Under the pieces are notes generated by a model. It ran no database searches and was not told the DNA's origin. It was given only the letters and a program-made list of their open reading frames with translations. A program made the translations under genes and the position numbers. Positions 25,096 through 35,241 of a DNA stretch of 64,000 nucleotides are shown here, piece after piece. Position 1 is the first letter of the stretch. The number at the start of each line of letters is the position of its first letter. The DNA is from Burkholderia sp. Nafp2/4-1b (GTDB taxonomy: Bacteria; Pseudomonadota; Gammaproteobacteria; Burkholderiales; Burkholderiaceae), in assembly GCF_003635165.1 (NCBI RefSeq), contig NZ_ML058600.1, positions 248,001 to 312,000 on the forward strand, read 5' to 3'.

Positions 25096-26832
25096 TTAGC
25101 GCGCGAGCGCGGCGCGGATCTTCTCCGTCACCGTCGCCGCGGCCGTGTCGGCCGGCAGCAGCGTCGCTTCGGCGTCGCGGCGGCCCTGGTACTCGATCTT
25201 GCCTTCCTTCAGGCCGCGCTCGCCGATCACCAGACGGTGCGGCACGCCGATCAGTTCCCAGTCGGCGAACATCACGCCCGGGCGCTCGCCGCGATCGTCG
25301 AGGATCACGTCGATGCCGGCGGCACTCAGTTCCGCGTACAGCTTGTCGGCGGCTTCGCGAACCATGTCACTGCGGTCGTAGCCCATCGGGCACAGCACGA
25401 CCTCGAACGGCGCGATCGACTCGGGCCAGATGATGCCGCGGTCGTCGAAGTTCTGTTCGATCGCCGCGCCGAGAATACGCGTGACGCCGACGCCGTAGCA
25501 GCCCATCAGCATCGGTTGCGGCTTGCCCGACTCGTCGAGGAACGTCGCGCCCATCGCTTCCGAATACTTGGTGCCGAGCTGGAACACGTGGCCGACTTCG
25601 ATGCCGCGGCAGATGTCGATCTCACCCTTGCCATCCGGCGACGGATCGCCCTTCTTCACGTTGCGCACGTCGGCGACTTCCGGCTCCGGCAAGTCGCGGC
25701 CCCAGTTCACGCCGGCGATGTGATAGTCGACCTCGTTAGCACCGACCACGAAGTCGCTCATGTTCGCAACCGTGCGATCGGCGATCACCTTCACCGGCTT
25801 CTTCGTGCCGACCGGGCCGAGATAGCCCGGCGGCGTGCCGAACCATTCGACGATTTCCTGCTCGGTCGCGAAGCGGTGGTTCTTCAGCCCCGGCAGCTTC
25901 GATACCTTGATCTCGTTCAGGTCGTGGTCGCCGCGCAGCATCACGAGCCAGATGGTCGGCTCGGCGCCTTCATTCTCGGTGGCGAGCACGATCGACTTGA
26001 TCGTGCGCTCGAGCGGGATCGCCAGCAGTTCGGCGACGGCTTCGCACTTCGCCTTGCCGGGCGTCGCGACCTTCTCCATCGCTTCGGCCGGCGCAGCGCG
26101 CTCGGCAATCAGCGGCAGCGCTTCGGCTGCCTCGACGTTCGCCGCGAAGTCGGACGTCGGGCAGTATGCGATCGCGTCCTCGCCGGTATCGGCGATCACG
26201 TGGAACTCGTGCGAGAAGTTGCCGCCGATCGAGCCGCTGTCGGCCGCGACCGCACGGAACTCGAGGCCGAGGCGCGTGAAGATCCGCACGTACGCGTCAT
26301 ACATCTTGCGATACGACTCGTTGAGGCCGGCCGCGTCCTTGTCGAACGAATACGCGTCCTTCATGATGAACTCGCGGCCGCGCATCACGCCGAAGCGCGG
26401 ACGGATCTCGTCGCGGAACTTCGTCTGGATCTGGTAGAAGTTCACCGGCATCTGCCGGTAGCTCTTGATCTGGTTGCGCGCGATGTCGGTGACGACTTCC
26501 TCGTGCGTCGGCCCGATCACGAAGTCGTTGTCCTTGCGGTCCTTGAAGCGCAGCAGCTCAGGGCCGTACTGCTCCCAGCGGCCCGATTCCTGCCACAGCT
26601 CAGCCGGCTGCACGGCCGGCATCAGCAGCTCGATGGCGCCTGCCCGATTCATTTCCTCGCGCACGATCGCCTCGACCTTGCGAATCGAACGCAAGCCGAC
26701 CGGCAGGTAGTTGTAGATGCCGCCGGCGACACGACGGATCATGCCGGCGCGCACCATCAGCTTGTGGCTGACGATCTCTGCGTCGGCCGGTGCTTCTTTG
26801 AGGGTGCCGATAAAGAAACGGGAAGCTTTCAT
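25096..26832 (-). CDS. proS: Prolyl-tRNA synthetase, bacterial type with editing domain
   Basis: It charges tRNA-Pro with proline. The 578-residue protein begins [20 protein letters not shown] and has class II motifs 1-3, with [24 protein letters not shown] covering motif 2. The YbaK-like editing domain is inserted between motifs 2 and 3 (about 225-400), and the C-terminal anticodon-binding domain follows. Length fits the prokaryotic long form. A tRNA-Pro gene lies 6 kb away at 32.9 kb. It is divergent from rppH, with a 227-base gap. Confidence 0.98.
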   Translation of the reverse strand: MKASRFFIGTLKEAPADAEIVSHKLMVRAGMIRRVAGGIYNYLPVGLRSIRKVEAIVREEMNRAGAIELLMPAVQPAELWQESGRWEQYGPELLRFKDRKDNDFVIGPTHEEVVTDIARNQIKSYRQMPVNFYQIQTKFRDEIRPRFGVMRGREFIMKDAYSFDKDAAGLNESYRKMYDAYVRIFTRLGLEFRAVAADSGSIGGNFSHEFHVIADTGEDAIAYCPTSDFAANVEAAEALPLIAERAAPAEAMEKVATPGKAKCEAVAELLAIPLERTIKSIVLATENEGAEPTIWLVMLRGDHDLNEIKVSKLPGLKNHRFATEQEIVEWFGTPPGYLGPVGTKKPVKVIADRTVANMSDFVVGANEVDYHIAGVNWGRDLPEPEVADVRNVKKGDPSPDGKGEIDICRGIEVGHVFQLGTKYSEAMGATFLDESGKPQPMLMGCYGVGVTRILGAAIEQNFDDRGIIWPESIAPFEVVLCPMGYDRSDMVREAADKLYAELSAAGIDVILDDRGERPGVMFADWELIGVPHRLVIGERGLKEGKIEYQGRRDAEATLLPADTAAATVTEKIRAALAR

Positions 26833-27020
26833 GCGGACGGTTCCAAATACGGCGCCCCAGGCGGGGCGCCCGAAAAAGTTTCAAGGTGAAAAAGCTGCGC
26901 GCGACGAACAACGATAGACGACGATGGCGCAGACGACGTAGCAGACAAATCAGGGACAATTCAGCCGGTGCACCCCGCGCGGTTTCGCTCCACCACGGTG
27001 CGCAGCGCCCGTTATCTGTT

Positions 27021-27026
27021 TATAAT
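27021..27026 (+). promoter_or_regulatory. -10 element of the rppH promoter
   Basis: A perfect TATAAT lies 34 bases before the rppH ATG. No good -35 hexamer is found at the expected distance, so the promoter may rely on an activator or on the AT-rich surroundings. Confidence 0.55.
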
Positions 27027-27059
27027 CAAAGCAATTTTAAAGGATTCGAAGGTGGTTGT

Positions 27060-27707
27060 ATGCTGGATCGTGAAGGCTTTCGCCCGAACGTCGGCATCAT
27101 CCTCTTGAACGCGCGCAACGAGGTGTTTTGGGGCAAGCGGCTCCGCGAGCATTCCTGGCAGTTTCCTCAAGGTGGGATCAAGTACGGCGAGACCCCCATG
27201 CAGGCGATGTACCGGGAACTGCACGAGGAGACGGGCCTGCACCCGGAACACGTCAAGATAATCGGCCGCACCCGCGACTGGTTGCGTTACGAGGTGCCTG
27301 ACAAGTTCATCAAACGCGAAGTACGCGGCCATTACCGCGGCCAGAAACAGATCTGGTTCCTGCTGCGGATGGTCGGACGCGATTGCGACATTTGCTTGCG
27401 CGCGACCGATCACCCGGAGTTCGATGCGTGGCGCTGGAACGAGTATTGGGTGCCCCTCGATGCGGTAATCGAGTTCAAGCGGGATGTCTATCAGTTGGCG
27501 CTGACGGAACTGTCGCGCTTCCTGCGCCGCCCGGCGCAGCGAGCCGAAAAGCCGCGTGGGCCGCGTCCGTCGCGCTATCCGCGCGTCATCGGCGCGCAGG
27601 CCCAGCAGACGCTGACGATTGTCGACACATCGGTAGTTTGTTCGGAGATCGAAGTGGAGGCGAGCACGCTCGACGAGATGCCGCCCAGTGTGATCATCGG
27701 CAAATAG
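27060..27707 (+). CDS. rppH: RNA pyrophosphohydrolase (Nudix)
   Basis: It removes pyrophosphate from 5'-triphosphate mRNA ends, triggering RNase E decay. The 215-residue protein begins [20 protein letters not shown] and has the Nudix box [23 protein letters not shown] (38-60) with the metal-binding REx2EE core. It is longer than the 176-residue E. coli protein by a basic, Pro/Arg-rich and then acidic C-terminal tail (about 165-215), which looks disordered. The ATG at 27060 is preceded by AAGGTGG. Upstream in-frame codons are not conserved-looking. Confidence 0.96.
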   Translation: MLDREGFRPNVGIILLNARNEVFWGKRLREHSWQFPQGGIKYGETPMQAMYRELHEETGLHPEHVKIIGRTRDWLRYEVPDKFIKREVRGHYRGQKQIWFLLRMVGRDCDICLRATDHPEFDAWRWNEYWVPLDAVIEFKRDVYQLALTELSRFLRRPAQRAEKPRGPRPSRYPRVIGAQAQQTLTIVDTSVVCSEIEVEASTLDEMPPSVIIGK

Positions 27708-27727
27708 ACGAGTCGGACTGCATGACC

Positions 27728-27758
27728 GGGCGCGACCTTGGTGTCGCGCCCTTTTTTT
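27728..27758 (+). terminator. Terminator after rppH
   Basis: A 9-bp stem (GGGCGCGAC at 27728-27736 and GTCGCGCCC at 27743-27751) with a 6-base loop is followed by seven T residues. It lies only 20 bases before the following gene's ribosome site. Confidence 0.9.
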
Positions 27759-27772
27759 ACGAGGAATGCATA

Positions 27773-28330
27773 TTGAAAGCGATTGCTCTCGCGCTCGCAT
27801 CGGTTATCGCGGCGGCCACCCTGGCCGGTTGCGCGAACTCGAAGGCGCCGACCAACAAGGATGACAGCGCGTTCGTGTATCTGCTGGACCGCCAGGGCAA
27901 CTGGAAGGAAAACCCGGTCGACACGCTCCCGCCGCTACCGCAGGCCGGCGATCTGCTGCCGTTCACCGTGTCGCAGAACACGCCGCTCAAGTTCGCCGTC
28001 GACGCGAAGTCGCTCGCGGTCGGCACCGACGGCGTCGTGCGCTATGCCGTCGTCATCACGAGCCCGGCCGGCGCGCGCAACGTGAACTACGAAGGCATCC
28101 GCTGCGACACCTACGAGTGGCGTCAGTACGCGGGCCTGAATTCCGATCACGATGGCTGGGACCGCACGGTCGAAAACGACTGGCGTCGCATCGAGAACGG
28201 CGAGCTGAATGCGTACCATGCGGCGCTGTATCAGGACTATTTCTGCTCGAACAAGATGCCGCAGGGCACGACCCACCAGATTCTCGAGAACATCAAGTTC
28301 CATCGCACCGCGATGAGCCAACTGCGCTGA
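27773..28330 (+). CDS. CNP1-like family lipoprotein
   Basis: The 185-residue precursor has a signal peptide with a TLAGC lipobox, followed by a CNP1-like domain. That domain has the features DRQGNWKENPVDTLPPLPQAGDLLPF near its start, and RCDTYEWRQYAGLNSD and YQDYFCSNKMPQ toward the end. The function of this betaproteobacterial family is unknown. The start is read as TTG at 27773 with GAGGA 7 bases upstream. There is no ATG in frame near the signal sequence. It may need its own promoter, because a strong terminator separates it from rppH. Confidence 0.82.
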   Translation: MKAIALALASVIAAATLAGCANSKAPTNKDDSAFVYLLDRQGNWKENPVDTLPPLPQAGDLLPFTVSQNTPLKFAVDAKSLAVGTDGVVRYAVVITSPAGARNVNYEGIRCDTYEWRQYAGLNSDHDGWDRTVENDWRRIENGELNAYHAALYQDYFCSNKMPQGTTHQILENIKFHRTAMSQLR

Positions 28331-28364
28331 TCGCCGCAACGCGGGGCGCCTGCCCTGGTGGAAG

Positions 28365-28392
28365 CAAAAAAGCCCGCGCATGCGGGCTTTTT
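28365..28392 (+). terminator. Terminator after the CNP1-like gene (bidirectional form)
   Basis: The A run and stem AGCCCGC pair with GCGGGCT around a 4-base loop (GCAT), followed by five T residues. The mirror A run means it could also end proB transcription from the other side. Confidence 0.88.
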
Positions 28393-28431
28393 CATTGTCT
28401 CGCGCCACCACGCATCGTGGCCGACGAGCGG

Positions 28432-29550
28432 TTACACGAGCACGAGGTTGTCGCGGTGGATCAGTTCCGGCTCCAGCATGTAGCCGAGCACCGTCTCGAT
28501 CTCGCCGCTCGGCTTGCGATGAATCAACTTCGTTTCCGCGCTGCTGTAGTTCGTGAGACCGCGCGCCACTTCGCGCCCGTCGGGGCCGACGCATGCGATC
28601 ACTTCGCCGCGAGCGAATGCACCCTGCACGCCGATCACGCCGATCGGCAGCAGGCTCTTGCCGCCGGCCGTCAGCTTCTCGACCGCACCCGCGTCGATCA
28701 CGACGTGCCCGCGCACCTGCAGGTGATCGGCCATCCATTGCTTGCGCGCCGCCATCCGCGCGGTACGCGCGATCAGCTGCGTGCCGATCGCTTCGCCCGC
28801 CGCCAGCCGCACCAGCACGTCGGCTTCGCGGCCGCTCGCGATTACCGTGTTCGCGCCGCTGTGCGCCGCGCGCTTCGCCGCGAGGATCTTCGTCAGCATC
28901 CCGCCGCGGCCGAGGCTCGAGCCTGCGCCGCCGGCCATCGCCTCGAGCTCCGGCGCGCCCGCGCTGGCCTCCGCGACGAGCGTCGCGTTCGGATCCTTGC
29001 GCGGATCGGCGGTGAACAGCCCCGTCTGGTCGGTCAGGATGATCAGCGCATCGCCTTCGATCAGGTTCGCGACGAGCGCGCCCAGCGTATCGTTGTCGCC
29101 GAACTTGATTTCGTCGGTGACGACCGTGTCGTTCTCGTTGATGATCGGCACGACGCCGAGCCGCAGCAGCGTGAGCAGCGTCGAGCGCGCATTCAGGTAG
29201 CGTTCGCGATCCGCGAGGTCGGCATGCGTGAGCAGGATCTGCGCGGTGCGGATGTCGTGCTCGGTAAAGCGGCTTTCATAGACTTGCGCGAGGCCCATCT
29301 GACCGACCGCGGCAGCAGCCTGCAACTCGTCGATCTCGCGCGGACGCTTGCTCCAGCCGAGCCGCTGCATTCCTTCGGCAATCGCCCCCGAACTGACGAG
29401 CACGACTTCCTTGCCCTGCGCGCGCAGCGCGGCGATCTGGGCCGCCCAGCGGCCGATTGCAGCATGATCGAGCCCCTTGCCGTCGTTGGTCACGAGGCTC
29501 GAGCCCACCTTCACCACCAATCGCTTCGAATCCGCGATGATCGAACGCAT
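28432..29550 (-). CDS. proB: Glutamate 5-kinase
   Basis: It phosphorylates glutamate in the first step of proline synthesis and is usually feedback-inhibited by proline. The 372-residue protein has the amino-acid-kinase domain, beginning [20 protein letters not shown] and including [36 protein letters not shown] and [13 protein letters not shown] [13 protein letters not shown]. The C-terminal PUA domain covers about 285-365. It lies 90 bases after obgE in the L21-L27-Obg-ProB order conserved in betaproteobacteria. Confidence 0.97.
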   Translation of the reverse strand: MRSIIADSKRLVVKVGSSLVTNDGKGLDHAAIGRWAAQIAALRAQGKEVVLVSSGAIAEGMQRLGWSKRPREIDELQAAAAVGQMGLAQVYESRFTEHDIRTAQILLTHADLADRERYLNARSTLLTLLRLGVVPIINENDTVVTDEIKFGDNDTLGALVANLIEGDALIILTDQTGLFTADPRKDPNATLVAEASAGAPELEAMAGGAGSSLGRGGMLTKILAAKRAAHSGANTVIASGREADVLVRLAAGEAIGTQLIARTARMAARKQWMADHLQVRGHVVIDAGAVEKLTAGGKSLLPIGVIGVQGAFARGEVIACVGPDGREVARGLTNYSSAETKLIHRKPSGEIETVLGYMLEPELIHRDNLVLV

Positions 29551-29640
29551 CGTGCGCCGTCTCCTGTATCTGATGCCTGCCCGGCCGGGCGCGACTGAAT
29601 TCCGGCACCGGGCGCCGCGCCCGGTGCGTCTCAGGCCCGC

Positions 29641-30756
<1,116 letters not shown>

Positions 30757-30879
30757 TCACTCCGACCAGTATTTCCGCTATTGTGCCGCGCGCCGGCGCG
30801 CTTGAACAATCTGCCGTTCGGCCGACTGCCCGCCGTTTCGCGACAGCCGCCGGCGCGCACATGCGCCCGGCGGCCAAAT

Positions 30880-30912
30880 AAAAAAAGGCCCCGCGAAGAC
30901 TGCGGGGCCTTT
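30880..30912 (-). terminator. Terminator between rpmA and obgE
   Basis: On the minus strand the stem AGGCCCCGC/GCGGGGCCT (30910-30902 with 30894-30886) closes a 7-base loop and is followed by six or more T residues. It would make rplU-rpmA a separately terminated unit, so obgE needs partial read-through or its own promoter. Confidence 0.88.
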
Positions 30913-30940
30913 CGGCTACGAAGCCCGTGGGTGCCTGAAC

Positions 30941-31204
30941 TTAGGCAGCCGCCGGGACAACGATGACCAGATGCTTCTTGTCCGCGCCCTTGGTCGCGAA
31001 CTTGACGTGACCGTCGACCAGCGCGAACAGGGTGTGATCCTTGCCCATGCCGACGTTCTCGCCAGCGTGCATGCGCGTACCGCGCTGACGCACGATGATG
31101 CCGCCAGCGTTGATCGCCTGGCCGCCGTACACTTTCACGCCGAGACGTTTCGACTCGGAGTCGCGGCCGTTCCGGGAAGAGCCGCCTGCCTTTTTGTGTG
31201 CCAT
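30941..31204 (-). CDS. rpmA: 50S ribosomal protein L27
   Basis: It is part of the large-subunit peptidyl-transferase region. The 87-residue protein begins [20 protein letters not shown], the normal proteobacterial L27 N-terminus without the cleaved extension found in Firmicutes, and contains [21 protein letters not shown]. It follows rplU by 24 bases in the usual L21-L27 pair. Confidence 0.99.
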
Positions 31205-31228
31205 CTGATTGCTCCTTTACCGAGGCGC

Positions 31229-31540
31229 TTACGCGTTGATCGCGTCGATGCGCAGCTCAGTGTAGTTCTGGCGGTGGCCGCCGTGCTTTTGGTAGTGCTT
31301 CCGGCGACGCATCTTGAAGATGGTGACCTTGGCATGACGACCGTGCGACACAACGGTGGCCTTGACGGAAGCCCCACTGACCAGCGGCGTACCGAACTTA
31401 ATCGATTCGCCTTCGCCCACTGCGAGAACCTGGTCGAGCGTGATTTCAGCGTCAATGTCAGCCGGTATCTGTTCTACTTTGAGTTTTTCGCCAACGGCAA
31501 CCTTGTACTGCTTGCCGCCGGTTTTTATGACCGCGTACAT
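31229..31540 (-). CDS. rplU: 50S ribosomal protein L21
   Basis: The 103-residue protein begins [23 protein letters not shown] and ends with the [25 protein letters not shown] block, both typical of L21. The ATG at 31540 is chosen because the frame upstream is not family-like. A consensus-like promoter lies about 56 bases upstream. It is first in the rplU-rpmA unit. Confidence 0.99.
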   Translation of the reverse strand: MYAVIKTGGKQYKVAVGEKLKVEQIPADIDAEITLDQVLAVGEGESIKFGTPLVSGASVKATVVSHGRHAKVTIFKMRRRKHYQKHGGHRQNYTELRIDAINA

Positions 31541-31595
31541 TGAGAACCTCACTCTGGATCCAATTTTTCCGCACACCACGCGCGGAAAACACGTG

Positions 31596-31624
31596 ATTAT
31601 ACATGGGGTTAGCAGCCAAGTCAA
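31596..31624 (-). promoter_or_regulatory. rplU promoter
   Basis: On the minus strand TTGACT (31624-31619) and TATAAT (31601-31596) are separated by exactly 17 bases, the strongest sigma-70-type promoter seen in this window. The expected transcript start is near 31589, giving a leader of about 50 bases. Confidence 0.9.
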
Positions 31625-31729
31625 AGCCGATCGACGATTGCCTCGGATTGCCGCTCGCGAAGCCCTGGCCGGACGGCCAAAATCGCCGTGCACGCACGTC
31701 CGACAGACCGGCATGTCGCGGATTCGACT

Positions 31730-31735
31730 TATAAT
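31730..31735 (+). promoter_or_regulatory. -10 element of the ispB promoter
   Basis: A perfect TATAAT lies 26 bases before the ispB ATG. A -35 hexamer is not evident. The predicted leader is about 20 bases and has no clear ribosome site. Confidence 0.5.
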
Positions 31736-31761
31736 CCGCCGCATCACCCATTTCGATCATC

Positions 31762-32757
31762 ATGTCGTCGTCCACCGCCTCCCCCACCCTCAGCGCCGCC
31801 CAGCTGCTCGCTCCGATCGCCAGCGACATGGAGCAGGTGAATCGCGTTATCCGGCAAAGCCTCGCGTCCGACGTGCTGCTGATCAACCAGATCGCCGAGT
31901 ACATCATCGGCGCGGGCGGCAAGCGGCTGCGTCCGGCCCTGCTGTTGCTCGTCGCCGGCGCGCTCGGCGAGACCTCGCACCAGCGCCACGTGCTGGCTGC
32001 CGTCGTCGAGTTCATCCACACGGCCACGCTGCTGCATGACGACGTCGTCGACGAATCCGAACTGCGGCGCGGCCGCCAGACGGCCAACGCGCTGTTCGGC
32101 AACGCGGCGAGCGTGCTGGTAGGCGACTACCTTTATTCGCGCTCGTTCGAGATGATGGTCGGCGTCGGGAAGATGCGCGTGATGGAAATCCTGTCGGAAG
32201 CGACCACGATCATTTCCGAAGGCGAAGTGCTGCAGCTTCTGAACATGCACGATGCGGACGTCGACGAGACACGCTACATGCAGGTGATCCGTTACAAGAC
32301 GGCGAAGCTGTTCGAAGCATCGGCCCGCCTGGGCGCGGTCCTCTCCGGCGCCGATGCGCCGACCGAAGCCGCGGCAGCGGAATACGGCCGCCGAATCGGC
32401 ACCGCATTCCAGATCATGGACGACTGGCTCGACTACGCAGGCACGGCCGAAGCGATGGGCAAGAATGCCGGCGACGACCTGCGCGAAGGCAAGCCGACAC
32501 TGCCGCTCATCTATTTGATCGAACGCGGCACGCCCGAACAGTCGGCACTCGCCCGCGAGGCCATCGAACATGGCGGCACCGATCGCTTCGACACGATCTT
32601 CGACGCGATCACGCGCTCCGGCGCGCTCGACCATACGCTCGAATGCGCACGCCAGGAAGCACAGGCCGCCGCCGCCGCGATCGCCGAGTTTCCGGATTCG
32701 ATCTATAAGGAAAGCCTGCTCGCGCTGTGCTCGTACTCGACGTCGCGGCAGTCGTAA
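31762..32757 (+). CDS. ispB: Octaprenyl diphosphate synthase
   Basis: It elongates isoprenoid diphosphate to the C40 side chain used for ubiquinone. The 331-residue trans-polyprenyl synthase has the first aspartate-rich motif LLHDDVVDES (91-99) and the second DDWLDYAG (220-227), plus the GGKRLRPALLLL block. Chain length cannot be proven from sequence, but octaprenyl (Q8) fits betaproteobacteria. It is divergent from rplU, as is usual in this group. Confidence 0.96.
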   Translation: MSSSTASPTLSAAQLLAPIASDMEQVNRVIRQSLASDVLLINQIAEYIIGAGGKRLRPALLLLVAGALGETSHQRHVLAAVVEFIHTATLLHDDVVDESELRRGRQTANALFGNAASVLVGDYLYSRSFEMMVGVGKMRVMEILSEATTIISEGEVLQLLNMHDADVDETRYMQVIRYKTAKLFEASARLGAVLSGADAPTEAAAAEYGRRIGTAFQIMDDWLDYAGTAEAMGKNAGDDLREGKPTLPLIYLIERGTPEQSALAREAIEHGGTDRFDTIFDAITRSGALDHTLECARQEAQAAAAAIAEFPDSIYKESLLALCSYSTSRQS

Positions 32758-32916
32758 ACAGCCGTACCCGCGCCGCGAACGTGAGGCGATACCTTGTCTC
32801 GAAAAATTTCTTCACCAAGGTATTCCCTTTTAGAAAAAACATCGTTATAGTTACGTTCTTGCTTGTGACGACGCAGCGATCTTCACCGAGACAGCGAAGT
32901 CGGAACAGCAGAAATT

Positions 32917-32993
32917 CGGGGTGTAGCTTAGCCTGGTAGAGCGCTACGTTCGGGACGTAGAGGCCGGAGGTTCGAATCCTCTCACCCCGACCA
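32917..32993 (+). tRNA. tRNA-Pro (CGG anticodon)
   Basis: A 77-base cloverleaf is readable. The acceptor stem pairs CGGGGTG (32917-32923) with CACCCCG (32983-32989). The D arm contains AGCCTGGTAGAGCG, and the anticodon stem CTACG/CGTAG encloses TTCGGGA with anticodon CGG at 32951-32953. The T loop is TTCGAAT and the CCA end is encoded. It reads CCG codons. The bases directly after it form a terminator, and an unusual gene follows. tRNA-Pro genes are frequent integration sites. Confidence 0.97.
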
Positions 32994-33003
32994 GAATTTG
33001 GAA

Positions 33004-33038
33004 GCCTTGCGAATCTCTTCGGTTCGCAAGGCTTTTTT
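33004..33038 (+). terminator. Terminator of tRNA-Pro
   Basis: A 10-bp stem (GCCTTGCGAA at 33004-33013 and TTCGCAAGGC at 33023-33032) with a 9-base loop is followed by six T residues. Confidence 0.93.
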
Positions 33039-33435
33039 CATTGCTCCAACACAATCGTGTCGATGCCGACAAATACGGCGCCTTCCTCTGGGGCAACGTC
33101 CGCCAAGCGGACCGTGCTGCCCATCAACGACACGCCCCGACGCTGCTCCTGACCTATCCATCCGAACACGAGACGCAGGCCATGCAACCGGCAGCGATTG
33201 CCGGACGCCACGCGCAAGCCGCCGCGCTAGTGCTCGCATCGATCAGCATCCCGCTTGCCATCCAGTCCCCACAGCGACAGGTATAAAGTTTGGCCGGCAC
33301 CATGCCGATATTCGTCGGCATAGCAACTGAACGAACCTGGCGCGCCAGACGGATTTTCCGTCGCCGCTCCCGTTCGAGCGGATGCCCAGCGGGATAGTCG
33401 ATTGAAGAGCGCAACGCTCACAACGGGAAGGTCGA
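33039..33435. other. Spacer between tRNA-Pro and the GSCFA gene
   Basis: About 400 bases hold no gene I can support. Base composition looks less GC-rich than the flanks. Several short frames exist on both strands (for example 33041-33286 plus and 33154-33414 minus), but none shows a motif, a ribosome site and an interpretable product together. It could be decayed foreign DNA. Confidence 0.45.
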
Positions 33436-34881
33436 GTGGACATCAGTAGCTGGAAGAATCAGGCAAAACAGGCGCTTGCTGGCACCATCGGTGCCCACGA
33501 AGTGATCGCGCAGCTAGCCAACGCGCAGATCGACAGCTCGGATTGTGAAGCGAATCTCCTTCTCGGCATTCTGTATGGCCAGACGGGGCAGCTAAACCTT
33601 GCGGTCCAGCATCTTCGGCAAGCGCTCGAGCAAGACCCGCGGAATCCAGACGCGATCTTCTTTCTGGGTTGCTTCGATGCGTTGCGGTTTCCCGGTCTCC
33701 ACAAGAGCTGGGCGATTCGCCGAGACCACGCAAAAAGCGCACTTCGCGTCGTCGAAAATACGCCGGAGGCCACGACGTGGCCTCAACTGAAACTCTGTCT
33801 CGAGATCCTTGCGACAGCAGCGAGCTACGTCGGGCCGCCGGAGGATGCAGAGTTCGCCTATCGGTGGCTTATCAAGATCGATCCGGCGAATGCCGACCAC
33901 TTCGCGAAGCTTTCCCAACTCCGCGCGGACGACGATCTTGAAGAAGCCGTCGCGCTTATCGATCACGCGCAATCACTCAATCCCGCCGTCGTCAACAAAA
34001 CCGATGTTGAATTTTCCCGCAGAGTGCTTTCGGACGGCACACGGCGAAAGAGCGTTGCGCGCGCCAAGTATCCCAACACGCGTGAAATGAGAGGTGACCT
34101 GGCGGCCGTGATCCGGACGAGCTTGCTGGACGGCTTGCCGAAGCAGCGCTTCATCGACAAGGACACCCGTTTTTTTACACTCGGCTCATGCTTTGCAAGA
34201 GAGATTGCCGTACGCCTCATCGAACGCGGCTATCAGGCCGACTTCTTCGAAGTCGTCGAGCACATCAATTCGAGCTTCGCAAACCGCGAGATGGTGGACT
34301 GGGCGTCAGGCCAATGCACAGGCCAGAGCCGGGAGCGCCTCGACGAGCTCTTTGCATCTCTCAATATCACCCCGGACAATCTCCGGGCCCGTCTCGCCGC
34401 GGCCAAGGTGTTCGTCTACACCCTCGGAGTGGCTCCTGCCTTCTTCGACCGACAATCCGGCGAATTCGTGATGCCTTCCAGTTCCACACTGGGCTCGCGT
34501 GCGTTCGCGGAGATGTACGACTTCCGAACCACCACCGTCCAGCAAAATCTGGCCAATCTCGAATACATCATCGCGAACATCAAGGCGTTGAATCCGGGCG
34601 TCAAGGTCGTGATCACGGTCAGCCCCGTACCGTTGAAAACGACGTTCGAGTTCAAGTCTGCAATACAGGCCGATTGCATTTCCAAATCGACGCTCCGGGT
34701 CGTCGCCCACGAATTCGTTACCAAGCATCCCGACGTCATCTATTGGCCGAGCTTCGAGATCGTGCGCTGGCTGGGCGGACATGTGGGACCGTATTACGGC
34801 AACGACGACGATGCAGCCCTTCATGTGGGCGACCATGTCGTCAAGGCCATCACGGATTCGTTTATCGAGCACTTTTCGTAA
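33436..34881 (+). CDS. TPR-like plus GSCFA-domain protein of unknown function
   Basis: The 481-residue protein has an N-terminal half with TPR-like helical repeats (about 37-180, for example LLGILYGQTGQLNLAVQHLRQALEQDPRN). The C-terminal GSCFA domain opens with FFTLGSCFAREIA (246-258), and the later family blocks VFVYTLGVAPAFFD, ITVSPVPLKTTF and YWPSFEIV are present. GSCFA is a GDSL/SGNH-like fold seen near surface-polysaccharide or glycan-modification genes, and an acyl-esterase role is possible but unproven. The start is GTG at 33436 with GGGAAGG upstream. There is no signal peptide. Its composition is less GC-rich than the surrounding core genes, suggesting acquisition behind tRNA-Pro. Confidence 0.8.
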   Translation: MDISSWKNQAKQALAGTIGAHEVIAQLANAQIDSSDCEANLLLGILYGQTGQLNLAVQHLRQALEQDPRNPDAIFFLGCFDALRFPGLHKSWAIRRDHAKSALRVVENTPEATTWPQLKLCLEILATAASYVGPPEDAEFAYRWLIKIDPANADHFAKLSQLRADDDLEEAVALIDHAQSLNPAVVNKTDVEFSRRVLSDGTRRKSVARAKYPNTREMRGDLAAVIRTSLLDGLPKQRFIDKDTRFFTLGSCFAREIAVRLIERGYQADFFEVVEHINSSFANREMVDWASGQCTGQSRERLDELFASLNITPDNLRARLAAAKVFVYTLGVAPAFFDRQSGEFVMPSSSTLGSRAFAEMYDFRTTTVQQNLANLEYIIANIKALNPGVKVVITVSPVPLKTTFEFKSAIQADCISKSTLRVVAHEFVTKHPDVIYWPSFEIVRWLGGHVGPYYGNDDDAALHVGDHVVKAITDSFIEHFS

Positions 34882-35241
34882 GAACCGCATGACCTCGGAC
34901 CGCGGGAGATGCGGGCAGCGAATGCGCGCTGTCCGGAAGCAAAGGCCGCCTTCCGGCTCGACCGGCAAGCGATCCGGCCTTCCGAACCGCGCTTCGCATC
35001 CAAAAGGGGCCGCACCGCCGGTTTCCCTTATGTACGCGGGACGCGACTCCGGAAACCGTGACGCTACACCGCGGTGCGCGTGCCCCCATCCCGACCGGAT
35101 TTGAAGGAACGTGCACCGCGTGCACATCTTCCGATGGCTTTTTGCCGCTTCGCACGGGCCGACGTGCCTCGCGCGACACCTCCCGGCCGCCGGCCTCTGC
35201 TATATTCCCTCCATCCCTGTCCTTCACTGCCCTTCTGACGC
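34882..35241. other. 360-base spacer upstream of the CorC-like gene
   Basis: No gene can be supported here. A TATATT at 35201-35206 could be part of the promoter of the next gene. A stretch at 35088-35107 resembles the 3' flank of tRNA-Pro and is discussed as a possible att remnant. Confidence 0.45.

Noticed and set aside
24481..26889. 802-codon plus-strand frame opposite marC and proS
   Set aside because: It runs antisense across two well-supported genes and has no domain signature.
33041..33414. Short frames on both strands after tRNA-Pro as an integrase remnant
   Set aside because: No catalytic or family motif of a tyrosine recombinase or transposase could be read.
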